Source of the DNA: Tetrahymena elliotti 4EA
Taxonomy: Eukaryota; Ciliophora; Oligohymenophorea; Hymenostomatida; Tetrahymenidae
Assembly (NCBI GenBank): GCA_000231825.2
Contig: JH720334.1
Coordinates: forward strand, 547,804-611,803
Direction: 5' to 3'
Length of the DNA stretch: 64,000 nt
Part shown: in pieces, positions 1-14,600 of the stretch
How the letters are laid out: every line of letters starts with the position of its first letter
Position numbering within the stretch: the first letter of the stretch is position 1
The notes under the pieces: generated by a model
Databases searched by the model: none
The model's input: the letters and a program-made list of their open reading frames with translations, nothing else
Told to the model about the DNA's origin: nothing
Translations under genes and position numbers: made by a program

Positions 1-2388
1 AAATATATATTCTTTATCATCTTAAAAAGTTTAGGGCAAGCAACAATAAATGCTTGTCCTTGAGCAATTCAGAATTTAATTAACAAAAGTGTGTGTATTC
101 ATTAAAAATTGATGAACTAAAAATGTTATTTTTTTAAGAAAAAAAAATGAAAAATTATTTTTTCTTTTAATTGATCAAAATTAAATATTTTCTTCTTCAA
201 ATTTTTTAATTCCCAATTCATAATAGTTCTTTCACTTTTATTTTTATTAACCATAATGTTTTAAATATTATTTTTCAGAGTAATTAAATTAATTTCCATT
301 TTATAAAATATATTTTGCATTCTAGACTCAAACATTTTTTTATTGAAAAAAATGCCTTTTGATATCTTATTAAATAATTTAATTAAACTTTATTTCTTAC
401 TTATCTAATTGGTAAATACTTTCATTGTTTTTTTTTAAATTATTAAATATTTAATAGAAAATATCTTTTACTTAAATTGAGCAACAAAAAATATAAATTT
501 TATGATTCTAAGATTTTTATGATTTTGACATTTTTCTAGATTAATCTAAAATCCATAAAATTTAAATATAACCCTAAATTATATGCTAAATTAGTATTTA
601 AAAAAAATTAAAATTCTAACTTAAACATTAGAACCATACCAAGAAAACAGTGATATTAGAAAAATCTGACACAAAAAGAGTATTTTTAAATTTATTTGAA
701 TTTAATAAGAGTTGAACTTGAATTATTAAAAATATTTTAAAATATACACTCTAATTTTTTTTATTAGATATTATGCAAAAATTACAAATTTTTGAATTCA
801 TATTTGACATTTTCAAAATCCCTCCAACAAGTACTAAAATAATAAGCACTTAATAAAAGAATATTTGCAGTATACATATTATTATTAATCTTATGCTTGA
901 TGAGTAAGAAGTATTTTTAATACATCAAAACATAACTAAGAAAGCTTAAAATAAATATTATTTTTTAAAAATTATTTTTGATGACTTCAGTTAATATAAT
1001 AGGACCTAAAAGTATGATCTTTTTAATTTGCAAAAAGTAATAAGCCTTCATTAGATGATTTTTAATTATTAACTAGGATTAAGCAAAGTAAAAAAATTTC
1101 TTATCTATTTCTAATTATTTAGGCCTTATGATTATCTTTATAGAAAAATTAAAATATCAATCAATCAATTTATTTTAGTTTGATTTTGTTAAAGTTAAGG
1201 AGTAACAAAAAGGAAAGATAAAAAATATTTACATTCTTTATGTAAATTTTAAAAATAATATTTTGATAGCAATATAAAAGATTTAAGAAATAATTCTGGA
1301 AAAAAAGATTATTCATTTTTTTATTCCTTTAAATAATTAAAAAATTTGTAAATTTTAGAAATATCTATGATGCTAAATTTGATTCAAAGAATTTGGTAAT
1401 GTGTTAATTTTAGTTGAAAAAAATTTCTTTAATAACAAATTAGAAATTTTAATAATTTAAGTAATAACATTTATATTCAAATAAAATTGTGATGGAGAAT
1501 GTCAATTAGTAAAAGAATAAAAAAGTAATGAAAGAGAAGGGAAATTTAATTATTTTTTTTCAAATTATAATAATAATCACTTTTTCTACTTGTTTAGGAT
1601 AATAATGCTTCTTAATTAATTTTGGTTAAATATTTTATAATTAAAAAAAAATTACTAAAAGCATTCAAAAGTTTCAAATACTTTATTTTTTTAGTGCGAA
1701 TGATGAGAGAAATAGTACTTCAAAAAATGTTTAAATAATTTCATTTTTAGATACAAATGATTAAAGAAGTAGTGAGTACATTTATTAGAAAATTCATCAG
1801 ATTAAATTTATATCTTATATTTTTCCCAAAATTGCTCTGAAGTATTTTGAGGCTGGGATTAATTGGATTTTTGGAAAATTAAATAAAGTAATGAATCAAT
1901 CAATAAATATAGATTATCATTTACCAATTTAGAAAAATGTAAAAGCAAATCTAATTTTTAAAAAAGTAAAAGTCTAAATGTTAAAATCTTGTAATTAGTT
2001 TATGGGAAAAGAATGTAAACAAAGATAATAAAAGATATTTCAAAGATTCTTTATTAATCACATATATATTTGACTGTTGATTACATTTTATTACATATAA
2101 TTTTGTATTAATTAAGTTTGTTTTCAAGGAAGAAAGAGAAAAAAAGAATTTGTGATAAATTTTAAGATAATAATTAATCGCAATAAATAAATAACATGAA
2201 AAGTAACTTATAGATAGATTTATATAAATTTATTAAAATGTATTGGCTTTCGTTAGTAAAAACTAACTATTTTAGTATAGATTATTTTTTTTAGTTTTTT
2301 GTTTTTTACTTATTAATCAAGATTTACAGCTTCTTCTAAATTAAGATTTAAAAAGAAATTTCACAGGACCATTTAATTTTTTGTAGAA
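1..2388. other. AT-rich intergenic stretch
   Basis: I see no supported gene on either strand. Frames are broken by TGA at short intervals, and composition drops to long A/T runs typical of the spacers elsewhere in the window. The right end is the 3' flank of the minus-strand acetyltransferase-like gene. Confidence 0.5.
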
Positions 2389-3171
2389 TCACTGTAACTG
2401 TATTTAATTAATTCTTTTATAATCGCTTTGAAGTTGGTGTTATAAGTAAAAATTTTACCCCTATGATTCATTCAAATTTTCATTTCTATTCAAGCAAACT
2501 TAAAATTCATCTAAAAATAAGTTGCCTACATATAGCTTATCCTCTTTAATAAGCTTAGGGACATCTTTCCAATAATTTCTAGGTTTAGCATTGACTTCAA
2601 TGTCAGCATACTTAAGATCAAAGAGATATTTATATCCAATTTTTAAACCAACACTAAAACTTAAGTGACTGGAGAAATCTCCTCTTATATGTTAAAATCC
2701 CATTACTTTAGCAAGAAAAGTGTTATGATTTAGTAATTTTTGAGCTAATTTCATTCCTCTCATTTAAGGTATAACTCCTGTAAAAACTTAATAATGTATC
2801 ATATTAGCCTTGACGTCTTACTCAGCAAGTCCTAAATGTTAATAGTATTTAGGTGCTATCTGATCCATTAGCTGACATATAGGATCTATTTTTTCAGGGT
2901 ATTATGTTTGGTCTTCTATGTCTGCCACCAAATCGCAAGCTAAAGTGCATCCATATATTTAATTAGTGACTGAATTGTAAACAGCACTAGATGTTTCAAA
3001 GTGTCTTGACATCATCTTATAGAAAACTTCCTTTGACTCATCTTCTGTAAGGCGAAATAAGATAGCTTCATTTTTATAGAACTAACTACCAACTACTTCT
3101 GCAGCTTATTAGATCATACTTTTTTTCACAACTCCTACAGCAATTTAGGAAAGGTTTAAAGAACTACGCAT
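2389..3171 (-). CDS. GNAT-like N-acetyltransferase family protein
   Basis: This single-exon gene encodes 260 aa under the ciliate code, with many TAA/TAG glutamines and one terminal TGA. The middle of the protein carries a stretch like the acetyl-CoA binding motif A of GNAT enzymes: PQMRGMKLAQKLLNHN, about residues 145-160, followed by a short AKVMGF segment where motif B would be expected. The N-terminal half has a FRLTEDESKEVF-type start seen in acyltransferase-like proteins, and no signal peptide or membrane segment is evident. The predicted role is transfer of an acetyl group to an amine, substrate unknown. The glycine pattern is weaker than in classical GNATs (RGMKLA rather than RGxGIG), so it may be a diverged or inactive member. 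The ATG is the first in the frame, preceded by AT-rich spacer. It stands alone, with no near neighbour. Confidence 0.6.
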
Positions 3172-5899
3172 TTATAAATTATAATATGTTTTTATTAGTA
3201 AATTTTTTTTATTTTTATTTGTTTTTTCTAAAAAAATATTTGCTTTATATTTTCATGAGATAATTTAAACTAGCAAATTGCATTAAACAGTAATTGCCAG
3301 AAATTGCAATAATATAATTATTAATTTTAACTTATTTTTTAGATTTTTCAATTTATAAAAGATAAACAAATGTTCCAGAAGCATTTTTACTATTAAATAT
3401 TAATATTACTAAACATTTATTCTGTATAAAGGAATTCAAATGCAATCAAGAATCTTTTTATCAATGATGATATAGAAAACGTGAACTAAAAATATTTATT
3501 AAATAAGATTTTTATTTCTGATTAGATAAACTAATCAATTTTTCTAAAAAATTTACATTGTTATCTCTTTTATAATTTATTTAATACTAATGTCAATTTT
3601 TCATAAACTATCACTGAAAATGGCGTAAAAAAAGAAGAAAAATTTTTTTGGATACTTTGAATAAATTACAAAAGCATCAAAATATATTTTTATATGGATC
3701 TTTTATTTATAAAATGACCAAAAGATAAACATTTGTTATTTTATCCATAACAATAAATAATAATGGTAGAATGAGTAAGGAAAAATTGGTATTTTAAAAA
3801 ATGAGGTTCGATTGAATGTAGATTTTGTGAATTCATGTTTTCTTTATATTACATTGCTTTTTATCATATTAAGTATTAATTTGATCTCAACTACTTAATA
3901 TTTCTGATCCTTTTACAGATTTTAGCACAGAAAATTTGTATTCAGAAAAATATGAAATACTTTTTAAGGTTTTGAATAAATAAACAAAATTTAAAATTAA
4001 TTTTTTTTAATTTTAGATTTTTAAAAAAGTAATATAATTATTCTAACATTTAAGTAAACTAAATTGAGAGGATTAGAGCAGATTGATTTTTATTTTGTTT
4101 TTAGCTGATCTATTCTGTCTACTACTTATAAGAATTTTCTTTTACAATTTCCTCTTTTAAAAAAGAAATCTTAGACTGATTGATTATCACAAATAAAAAG
4201 TGGATATTTAAACCAATCCTTGAATCATTAAATTCATAAAAAATAAAAACTAAATTGTACTTATTAAAAACCTTTAAATGTTACCTCAATATTTCCTCAA
4301 GATTTTTGTTTGGTTTTTTAATATTATTTTTTTATGAAGATTAAAATAATTTCTTAAGCATAGATTTAATGAATGAAAAAGCAATTATTTTAAAACAAAT
4401 AGAAAAAATAATTTAAAAATAAATATTCTTATATTTTTTGAATCTAAAAATTATTTAAAATATCTTTATTCTTGCATTCTTTCTAATTTGAGTTATTTTT
4501 TGATAAGGTTAAGCATTCATTAATTATTCTAATTGGATTAATTAGATTCTTATTTAGCTTATTAAATTTGATAAATTATTTTTCCACTAATTTCAAATTT
4601 GTAATTTTGAAATTAAAAAATAAATCCTCTTTTGAATTTAGAAATTTTATCAAAATAATTTTCAAAGGCTCAAAAGGAAAAAAAAATGATTTTAAAAGTA
4701 ATTTTCTTTTATTAAGAAATAGATTTATTGCTCATTTTCATTTAGTTTTATTAAAAAAAATTTCATATTTTACTTTTTACCTTTCAGCTTTATTTTAAGC
4801 ATCATTCATAAAAATATAAATATTAAGAGTCAATAATTATTATACCTATCATAAAAATGATTTGATTGAAAATTTTAATTGTAGAATAAAAGTAAAATGA
4901 ATAAATTTTTTTGAATAAAATTAAAATTTATTTATTGATTAAATTATTTAGCCTTTTGGTTACTTAGATAAGAGTCTATTATTTGAAACAACTAAATACT
5001 TTTATAAGTGAGTATTAAAAAAAAAAAATTTTTTATTAATAAAAGGAGTTTCAAAAAGATTAATCAAAATAAAATAATCCTAAAAATTCATCATAGATTA
5101 TATCAAATATTTCTTTTTATTGAATAAAACTAAAAAAGACCTTACCTTCCTTAAAATAAGCTAGATTTGTTTTATATTTATTTTCGTACAATTCTTAAAT
5201 TATCTTAAAATAATTTATTAGATAATTTTCTAAATGGTTGCTCTCAAAAAATAAGAAAAAAAACTAATTTTTATCATAAAATAAAAATTAAGAATAATTA
5301 AATAAAAACCCATTGAAAATTATAGAGCTTAACTTATTTTTTAAGATAAAATCAAAAAAGAAAACAAATTTTTTGTGTGTCTGTTGATAAATTTTTTAAA
5401 TGATTTAGAAGCTAAAATAATAAGAAAAATAGAAAATAATTTGTGATAAACAATTAATTAATTTTTAGTTTTGTTACAACATTATAAAAAGATACTTTGA
5501 TATATTTTGCTAGATGAATGATTAATTTTATGATATGAAAATTAATAATTTATTTAAGAAAAGCTAAAGGCATAATATTTAAAATTAGTTTTACTGATGA
5601 AAAAAAGTATGAAAATTGTAGATGGATAGTTTGAAAAATAGAAAGAATAGCTGAAAGTACTAATATTAAATATAAAGGATAATGTTAAATACTATACCCA
5701 TTTAATCTTTAAATTCTGTAAAATATTTACATAAATTAAAAAAAAGATTTGGCAATTAAAATTAATTTCAAATAATTAAATTTCCAACTAACTCATTAGT
5801 AAAGTTTTTATATGTTTTTGAACAAAAAAAAGTGAAATTGGTATCTTTATTTTTAATAACCAATTCTTTACTTACACTTAATAATTAACAAATTTAAAA
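3172..5899. other. AT-rich intergenic stretch
   Basis: This 2.7 kb spacer lies between the acetyltransferase-like gene and the first array gene and must hold both 5' flanks, which diverge. No gene is supported. A short open frame at 4568-4798 (+) is all Phe/Leu/Lys/Asn from A/T runs, with no recognisable motif and no relative elsewhere in the window. Confidence 0.5.
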
Positions 5900-8800
5900 A
5901 TGAAATTATTAATTATTAGGTTAGTTATTACTGTTTCTATGCCAATAATAGTAGGGGTAGCTGTGGTTTTAATAGTCTTCTACTAAAATCTAATGGATGG
6001 TCTATACCAATGGTAATTCATTTTAATGATAAAAGTATCTCACTTTAAATTAATTAGATTATTGTTAGCGATATACTACCAAACTTAATTTTACCTACAT
6101 AATGTTGATGTGTAGGACTAACAAAATCCTTTTCTTTAAAGTAAGTAATGTTAATAATAGGGAAAAAGAGAGCCTTTCATGGATAAACTAGACATAAGAG
6201 CAAATACTTTATAATTCATTGTTTTCTTAGCAGATTATGTATGAGTATAGCTTCAATTAAGTAGGAGTTTGTTTAATTTGTAAAATAAATGTAAAAATGG
6301 TAAATATATTTTTTAAAAAAGATGCAAATTCATATAGTCTTAATGAACAAACTAATAGATAAATATAACAATGGTTAAATCAAAGGTACATTATGATTTA
6401 TTTAGATGTTTGCTTGATGATTCTATTTTATTTTATAAAATAAGTGAATAGCCAGACATAATTTATAGTGTGTTCTTATAGAGAGTTTGTTTTTAAATAA
6501 TGTCCTCAACATGTTTATACATAAATATCTAAAAGTTTGCTTTATGTTGACTTGTACTTTGTCAGATCAGAGTTTAATTTCAATGTTTTAACTCAATAAC
6601 AATAAGAGTTTATCTTAATGGTAAATATTTTTTAAATATTTTTTAATTGACCTTATTTTTATTTTAAATTAGAATGATTTTCTATCTTTTTATGCAAGAT
6701 CAGCTTATCTAACTTCAAAAACTTAAGATTTACTGTTAATTACAAGTATCTATAACTCAGACACGACTTCTATTCTTACAAATATTCCTTCAAAGTAACA
6801 TACTTATATTTTTAACTATTCCTTATTAACAGTCACATTTATTAACTAAAAAGCTTCTACAATATTACTAACTCATCATATGAGTATTGTTTAGGTAATA
6901 ATTATATAGAGCCATATGATCCTAGATGTAGGTAGTGGTATATATTTTCCTAATAAAATGAAGGTAAATACTTTTATTTTAAAAGTTTAATTAATTTATA
7001 TATAAAAAATAAATGAATAGGATATTTTTTCTTTGAACCTTATTCGGATGCGTTTGAAGGTACTCTAACTATGACTCTTTCAAGTTAAATAAAAGACAAA
7101 GGATAATTTTAATCAGTAAATAGCATAGATTTTAGCATTAATGAAATTATTAACTATGCTAGTACTACAAAAAGTGATAATCAATATTCAGTATTGTTTC
7201 ATGAATTTGATAATACAGTAAAATATCATTTTTCATTTTAATAAAACTTATTCATTTTATAAAATATAATGAATTTAGCTGTTTTATCACTATGATCTTA
7301 AAAATCACGATATCATTTCATGGGAAGATTTCGAATTTTAAAATATTACTCATACTGGTGGAGTAGATTCACTTTAAAATTTGTATGATAAAAAGAATTT
7401 TAGTAATTAATTGCACAAATCTTTAGATTTTTTAAAAACAGGAAACTATTCAATTGATGAACAAATAAATCTTAGTCAATTGTATTAGAAATGGTCTAAG
7501 CTAAATTCAAAATAGTAAACATCTTTCTTTCTTTTGAATTCAAAATAAATTAATTTTTAATTTTTTACTAGCATGAGCATGATTTGTCCTATCAAAAGTA
7601 AAATCAGAAAATATAAATCTCAAGAGCCCTACTCTTATTCAATAATTATTACAGCTAAAGTAATTTTAGATGAGAGCAATGCTCTCAAATTATTTAACAT
7701 TATGAATATCGATTATATTAGAATTCCTATTATAGTAGAATTCATAGTAGTGTGTGTGGCAATATTAATATTTATCTTAAATTATGGATATGTTTAAGTT
7801 CAATAGGTATAGAGACCTATTGAGATTTTGATAAGGTTCCTAAAAATTAGCCTACTTTAATAGTATCAAACCTAAGTATAAATGTATACAAAAAAAGATG
7901 AAAAACTTAATCATCTGACTAACAATTACAAAATGATGTTAAGAAAAAGAAATACTACAACTAATTTAACTAACAATTATAGTAAATTTAAAAATGAGGA
8001 TTAAGTAAACACCTTACTTTCTCCTGTTCAGAATGAGTCTCTATCATATACTGCGACCCTCAATAACTTTAATTTTTTTAATTTTAATAATCAAGATAAA
8101 AAAATAGAAAATCAAAAAACACTAAATGTTTTTTCAAAAATAAATTTAAATAGCAAAAATAACATGGAAGAACCAACATTAGTTGAATGTTTTGATAGTT
8201 ATAACCTTAAAATTTATATGAACAGACACAACTCCCAGCAGAACTATCCTAATTCCTAAAAAAGTTCAAATCATCAACTATTTAATATTGAACCAAATAA
8301 TTAATAAATTACTAGCCCTCCAAGAAATAATTCATTTAGGAATCTGAAAAATAGTCCTGACTCAATTGTAAGCAATAAAAACAGCTCTTAAAGCTAAATG
8401 AAACCATCTTAAAAATAAGCAGGAAATAAAGAAGAAAATAAAGAAATGATTCTAAATGGATTGAAGCCTATGTTTCTTGAAATGCAGATTATTAAAGAGG
8501 CATTCTAAAATTTAGAAAAACTGATTAATTATTAAATTGATGCCAGCAACCAAAATTCTTAAGACAAAATTAACACTTTGTTTCATTTTGCAAAAGCAAA
8601 AGGTACATTTTAAAGATTGTAAAATTAGAGTGGCTTGAGTCGTTGCTATTTCAATTTAGGAGTAATTTTTATTTTAAGGAATGATTTTAGAATGGCTACT
8701 CAGTAATTTGAATAATCAGTTTGGTTGAATATGACTAGTTTAGGCATCGAATCTCTTGTTTAGGTCTAAGAAAAATGCGCTTTTAATCTTTATTCGAAAT

Positions 8801-10302
8801 CTAATTCTGAGGATTGGCTTCAAATATTTAGCAAGAGGATATTTTCCCTTGCTTACAGCTAAAAACTAACTGCTTTTTAAATGATATATAAAGAATAAGA
8901 GGATTATTTAATGAAACACTTGACATTAAATAATTTTGAACACAAAATTAATTATCTTGATTAACATCAACAAATTAGATTAATCTTAAACAAATCGTTA
9001 GATATTTTTACTTCTATTTTGAATCTTTTTTATTGCAGAAGCTAAAGTTTTTCAGAAATATTTCAAGCCTTTGTTTATCAAGAAATTGTAGAGATTTTAA
9101 TACATTTAGACTAACAATATTACAAAAAATAAATCGAGAAGCATACAGAGAAGATAGGAAAGCTTCTAATAAATATTAATAGATAGAAGTTAAAATTATA
9201 TTAAAAACCTAGTAGCTTGAATGATTACAAACTTAGTGATGAAAGCAATCATATAATTCTTGAAGAAGAGGAAGTAGAATCACTGAATAATTCTAATACA
9301 AACTTAACTGATAATAAAAAATCTCACCAAGAAATAACAAATAAAATAATTAATATTATTAACAGCAGATAAAAATTTATTAAAGGATTTTATGAACTCA
9401 AAAAGAAAAATTATTTTCAATCTATAGAATACTTTACTTAAAGCTTGGAAGAAGGTAAATATTATAGCCCTCTTTTGAGAAAAAAAACAATATTTCATTT
9501 ATATGAGCTGTTTGAGCAAGTGTTGTTTAAATAAAATTTCCTTGATGAGTTAATAATAAATTTGGATAATACAAAAATGGTAGATCTAATTTTTTTACTC
9601 TAAATTGGATCTTTTTAACACAATTTCAATTTTGATTGCTGCATAGAAAGCTTTATCTAGTCTAATTTTTTTAGACCAAAAGATAGAATATAAGTATTAG
9701 TCTTTGATAATCAATTAGAAGAATTCCTACCATTAACATTGATCTAAAGTTAACATCATTTCAATTATATAATTAGCTCTCTTTAAATCTATAGCAAAAA
9801 GTTAAATCAAATATAAAAAAAAAAAATTTGTTCTTAAACTTAAATGAATTGGTAGTCTGCTCTAATATAATCTCTAGACAATATTTAATAATTTACTTAC
9901 TAAGAAATTAATGATTTTTAATAAGCTCAACGAAATCTATAAAAAAAGTAAAATGAAAATACTATCTAAGACAATTTAATTTAGCTAGCTGAAGATCTTA
10001 AAGTAAAAAAATAAAATATGTGGAAATAAAATAAAAAAGTAATCATACTATTCTCTAACAAATAAAATAATAACCAAGAAATAGAAATATAAAAAAATAT
10101 TTTCTAAATCTAAAAACCAGCTGTGTTTCATATGGTAGACTCTTTCAATAAACATGAAGAAGAATAAAAAATTTAATCTGAATTATTCTCTTATGAACCT
10201 TTGGTTAGTGATCTTCAATTAATGATGAGATTAAAAAAAATAAGAGATGAAGAATTAAATTTTTAGTAAAAAGAATTCCTTTCCATACTTAATCACTTTT
10301 GA
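5900..10302 (+). CDS. Array copy 1: two-pass membrane protein with Cache, TPR-like and vWA-like regions
   Basis: This is the first of four tandem paralogs. Exons are 5900-6012, 6161-6260, 6322-6385, 6445-6620, 6673-6794, 6854-6963, 7021-7217, 7279-7514 and 7572-10302, giving 1,282 aa. An uncleaved TM segment (residues ~9-28) is followed by a ~395-residue extracellular region with the Cache-type signature DPRCRQWY (~214-221), then a second TM (~425-445) ending NYGY. The cytosolic part has a Gln/Asn/Ser-rich linker, a TPR-like helical region (~670-780, including AKAKGTFQRLQ and SRCYFNLGVIF) and a second TPR-like patch near 970. It ends in a vWA-like fold: VDLIFLLQIGS, then PKDRIQVLVFD (~1074) and KKVIILFS (~1194). 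The vWA metal-site Asp position is Gln. By family knowledge Cache domains bind small ligands outside the cell, so a receptor or scaffold role is inferred. The first Met starts directly at the signal-anchor helix, as in all four copies. Confidence 0.85.
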
Positions 10303-11643
10303 AATTAAAATTTGTAAATACAACAAAACTATTTAAATCTATCTTATTATTTCTTAAACTCTTAATTCTTTTCATATATATTCTATTGAGTACTCTAATT
10401 TAAATAATTTTTATTTATTCATTTATCTATCTTAATAAAAAAACGTTCAAAATCATCTATATTAATTAAAAAGATCTTAAATAATTTTTGAATTTATTAC
10501 AAAAAATGCTCTTTAAAAAAGTTATTAGTACTGTCAAAGAGTTTTATTCAAAAATTGATTGATGTTAGTTATTTGGTTATTTGATTAATAAAGATAGTTT
10601 TTTAAGAATTCATCAAACAATAAAAAGCAAGCAATCAAGTCTGAATATTTTTTATTTCTAATTTATAGAATGAAAAAATATTCCTTCTCATTTAATTTAA
10701 TTAATTTTTGAATATTTTAGGTAATACTTTTCTTTTTACTTATACTAAAATTGAAGTTTGTTCATATTTTTCTGCTATAAGAAGATAGCCAATTTATTTA
10801 AGATAATACAAATCATGGGTTTATTACAAAGAAGAAACTAACTAAGCTGATATTCTAAAATAATGTTATCAAATATTTATTTTAAAAATAAAAAAAGCTT
10901 TAAAGATAAAAGTTATGAAAGAAAAAAATGTATTTATTTTTATAATAGATAGGTTTATTTCAGACTCGATATTTTCATACTTCTATAATTATTATTACAT
11001 ATTTAAAATTTGAATTAGCGTTTTTGTTCATAAGATATACAAATTAAAAAGAAAATTAATTAATCAATGAATTGATAAAGGTTACGCACTTAAAACATTG
11101 TTAATTCAATGACTCATTCTCATTATTCATTAAATTATTTGTTTATTTTTACTAAAAATCACTGTAATATTTTTGATTATTTTATTTTTTCTAAAAAGGA
11201 ATTTTTATAAAAAGATACTTTTAAATTAATAAAGAAAGGTGATTTTTAATATTTGAATTGAAGTTTATTTTTCAAAAATTGTAGTATCTTTTTTATAAAA
11301 TTAATGAATTATACTGATTTTAAGATTTCATAATCACTCACATTTACATAAAATAGGGAGTAACATTTAAATATTAAATTACCATTTTAGATAGAAAATA
11401 AAAGAAGTTTTTTATGATATATGTTAAATGCAAAGAATCCTCTTTATTTCAGTTTTGTTGTTGCTGGATTTAAATATTTAATAATCAATTAAATAGCTAG
11501 ATTTTATTCAGAGAAAGTTACTTTGCATTTGAAAATTTGTGTGAATATTTTCTAATTAAATTAAGAGCAAAAGATCTTAATTTTTTATTTTTAATACTTT
11601 TTACTTACATATTAAAATAAGTATAAGCTAAAAATAAAGATTC
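10303..11643. other. Intergenic spacer between array copies 1 and 2
   Basis: These 1.34 kb of AT-rich DNA are presumably the 3' flank of copy 1 and the promoter of copy 2. Unlike the spacers after copies 3 and 4, I found no decayed protein-coding relic of the family here. Confidence 0.45.
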
Positions 11644-14600
11644 ATGAAACTATTAATTCTAAGATTAGTTGCCACAGTTTCTTTGCCCATATTAATAGGA
11701 GTTGGATTGGTTTTAATAGTCTTTTACTAGAAGCTCATGGATGCTCTTTTCACATGGTAAATATGTTTGGTTTTTTTGATTTTTATAGTATCTAGTGAGT
11801 CTATCCTTTTCATTTTCTAGGCCAATAGTGGACATTTTTTTCAAATTATGATTTGATAACTCATAAAAAACTTTGAATTAACTTTGTTATATTTTGATAA
11901 AATGGTTAGGGAAAAAGAAAATGCTTAGTGGATATTCTAGAATTAACAACAAATACTTTATAATTCATTGCTTTCTAAGTAAATCATCTCATAATATAGC
12001 TTCACATAAGTAAAAATTTCAATTTTAGTTTTACTTAATTGCTACAAAATTTAGTCAACTAAAAGTGAAGGTCATGAAGAGATTAATATTTTTATCTATA
12101 TTAAAAAAGATGCAAATACATTTGGTGATTATAAAAAGACTGATAACTTAATATAATAATGGATAAATCAAAGGTAGATTTTTATTCTTTTTTTAGTTAA
12201 TAGAAATAAGTCTAACTTTTCTTTATTATTATTTATTAGTCAACAACAAAGCTTACTTTACTAAATGTTCTTACAGAGAATTAGTATTTAATTAATGTTC
12301 TTAAGAGTTGTATTCATAGTTATCTAAAAGTGATTTATACGTTGACATATATTTTGTGAGATCAGTCTTTAAATTTAGTCTCTTAACTGAAGAATAGTAG
12401 AGCTTTATTATGATGGTAGATTTTTTCTAAAATTATTTTTTATGTAAATGATATTTTTTTTTATTTATTTAGAATAATATTCTTTCTTTTTATGCTAGAG
12501 CGTCTTATCTAGCTACATAAAAAGAAGGATTGTTAGTGATTAAGAGTGTCCATAATTCAGATACAACATCGATACTTGCGCCAGTTCCATCAAGGTGAAT
12601 TTTGGCTTTTTTTTGTTTAGCTTACAATTTTAATTTTAATTAATTTTATCGTTTACTTAAATTAGCTATAAAAATGTTACAAATTCTTAATTTGAGAAAT
12701 GTTTAGGTCCTAAATTTATAGAGCCTTTTGATCCCAGATGTAGATCATGGTACTAATTCTCTCAAAAACATTAAGGTAAATATTACTTTTAGAATAGAAA
12801 TAATTTCTGTTTTAATAACTAGGTTATTATTTTTATGAGCCTTACAGAGATGCTGTTTTAGGAACGTTAATAATGACACTTTCAAGTTAGATTGATAAAA
12901 ACAATAATTTTTTTTCAGTTTAAAGCATAGATTTTGATATGATTGATATTGTAAACTAATTTAATAGCGTTTAAACAAATAATCAATACTTAGTTTTATT
13001 CCATGAATTTGATAATAAAGTAAAATAAAAATTAAGACGATTTTTTAGATTAAATAAGAAATATTAAATAAATAGATTTTCTCCCATCCTTAGCTTAAAG
13101 ATCAATCTTTGATTTCATGGTAAGAATTAGAATATCAGGATATTTTAATGCAAAAAAACCTCACAGATACTTAGCGAGATGATATTTTAGAAGAAAAAAT
13201 ATCGTTTTCACTTTAATTACAGAATAGCATTGACTTTATAAAATTAGGGAATTACTCTATTGATTAAAATATTAATCTTGATAGGCTACTACAGTAATGG
13301 TCAAAGCAAGATTAAAAATAGTAAATTTATTTGAAAAGCTAATGAAATAATTTAAACAAAATATTTCTTAAAAAGTCTTAGTTTGGTTTTTCCTCTGAGA
13401 AGTCAAAACAATTAAATTTAAAGTTAAGAGCCGTATTCATATTCAATTATTCTGACTGCAAAAGTAATGCTAGACGAAAGTGATAGTTTCAGGTTGTTTA
13501 ACTTATTGAATATAAATTATATTAAAATACCTTTGATAATAGAATTTGTTATTTTAAGCTTAGCTGTACTTTTGTTCATAGGAAATTATGGGTACTTTCA
13601 AATACAACAAGTGTAAAGACCTATTGAAATTCTAATATAATTTTTGAAAAAAAGTCTTTAACAATAGCATCAAAGTCAGAAATAAATGTTTACTAAAAAA
13701 GATGATAAATTAACAAATATTTCTAACAAGCTAACTAGTCGAAAGAGGAATATTTCTTATTTTTATTCAAATAATGCTAGCAGAGTTAAAAATGATGAAT
13801 AAGCAATTACATTATTCTCTCCCTCACATGTAGCAGAGACTCCAATCTAAACGACTTATAATAATCTACATGTTAACTTGAATGTTTGGAGTTGTAACGA
13901 TAGAAATATTGATTAATAAAAAACAATACAATTACTTTCCAAAAATAATCTATTAAGCAGATTTAATGTAGAAGAGGGGCCAAATATTATTGATTAACTT
14001 GACAGCTTTGCTACAAAAAATAAAAGGATCAGGTACTATTCATAATAAAATCCTCGTATGAATTCAACAAAATACTCAAATTAAGCCTTACATAATTTTG
14101 AATCAATTAACGAATTAGGGAATTAACCAAAATCAAATTTGACAAGAAGTTTGAAAAATAATCTAGATTCTCAATTAATAATAAGGAACACATCACAAAG
14201 TTAAGTTTCTTAGGATAAAAATAAAGAACCTGAGAAAGAAAAAATACTTTAGGGATTAAAACCTTTATTTTTGGAAATGAAGATCATTAAAGAGGCCTTT
14301 CAAAATTTAGAAAAATTAATAAACTATGAGATAGATTCAAATAACCACAATTCACAAGATACTATGAATACCTTATACCATTTTGCAAAAGCAAAAAATA
14401 CTTTTTAAAGATTACAAAACGGAAATGGTTTGAGTCGTTGTTACTTCAATCTAGGTATTATTAATGTTATAAAGAATGAATACAATATAGCTTCTTAATA
14501 TTTTGAATCTTCTGTACAATTAAATTTAGCTTTGCTTGGAATAGATTCATTAAAATAAATTTAGAATAATTGTACTTTAAATTTTGAAAGGGATTAAGAT

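Noticed and set aside
4568..4798. 76-codon open frame in the spacer before the array
   Set aside because: It has Phe/Lys/Asn/Leu composition as expected from A/T runs, no motif and no relative, and it is open in the standard code only by chance.
9304..9498. Open frame on the minus strand opposite array copy 1
   Set aside because: It lies antisense inside the long, well-supported last exon of copy 1 and shows no independent coding sign.
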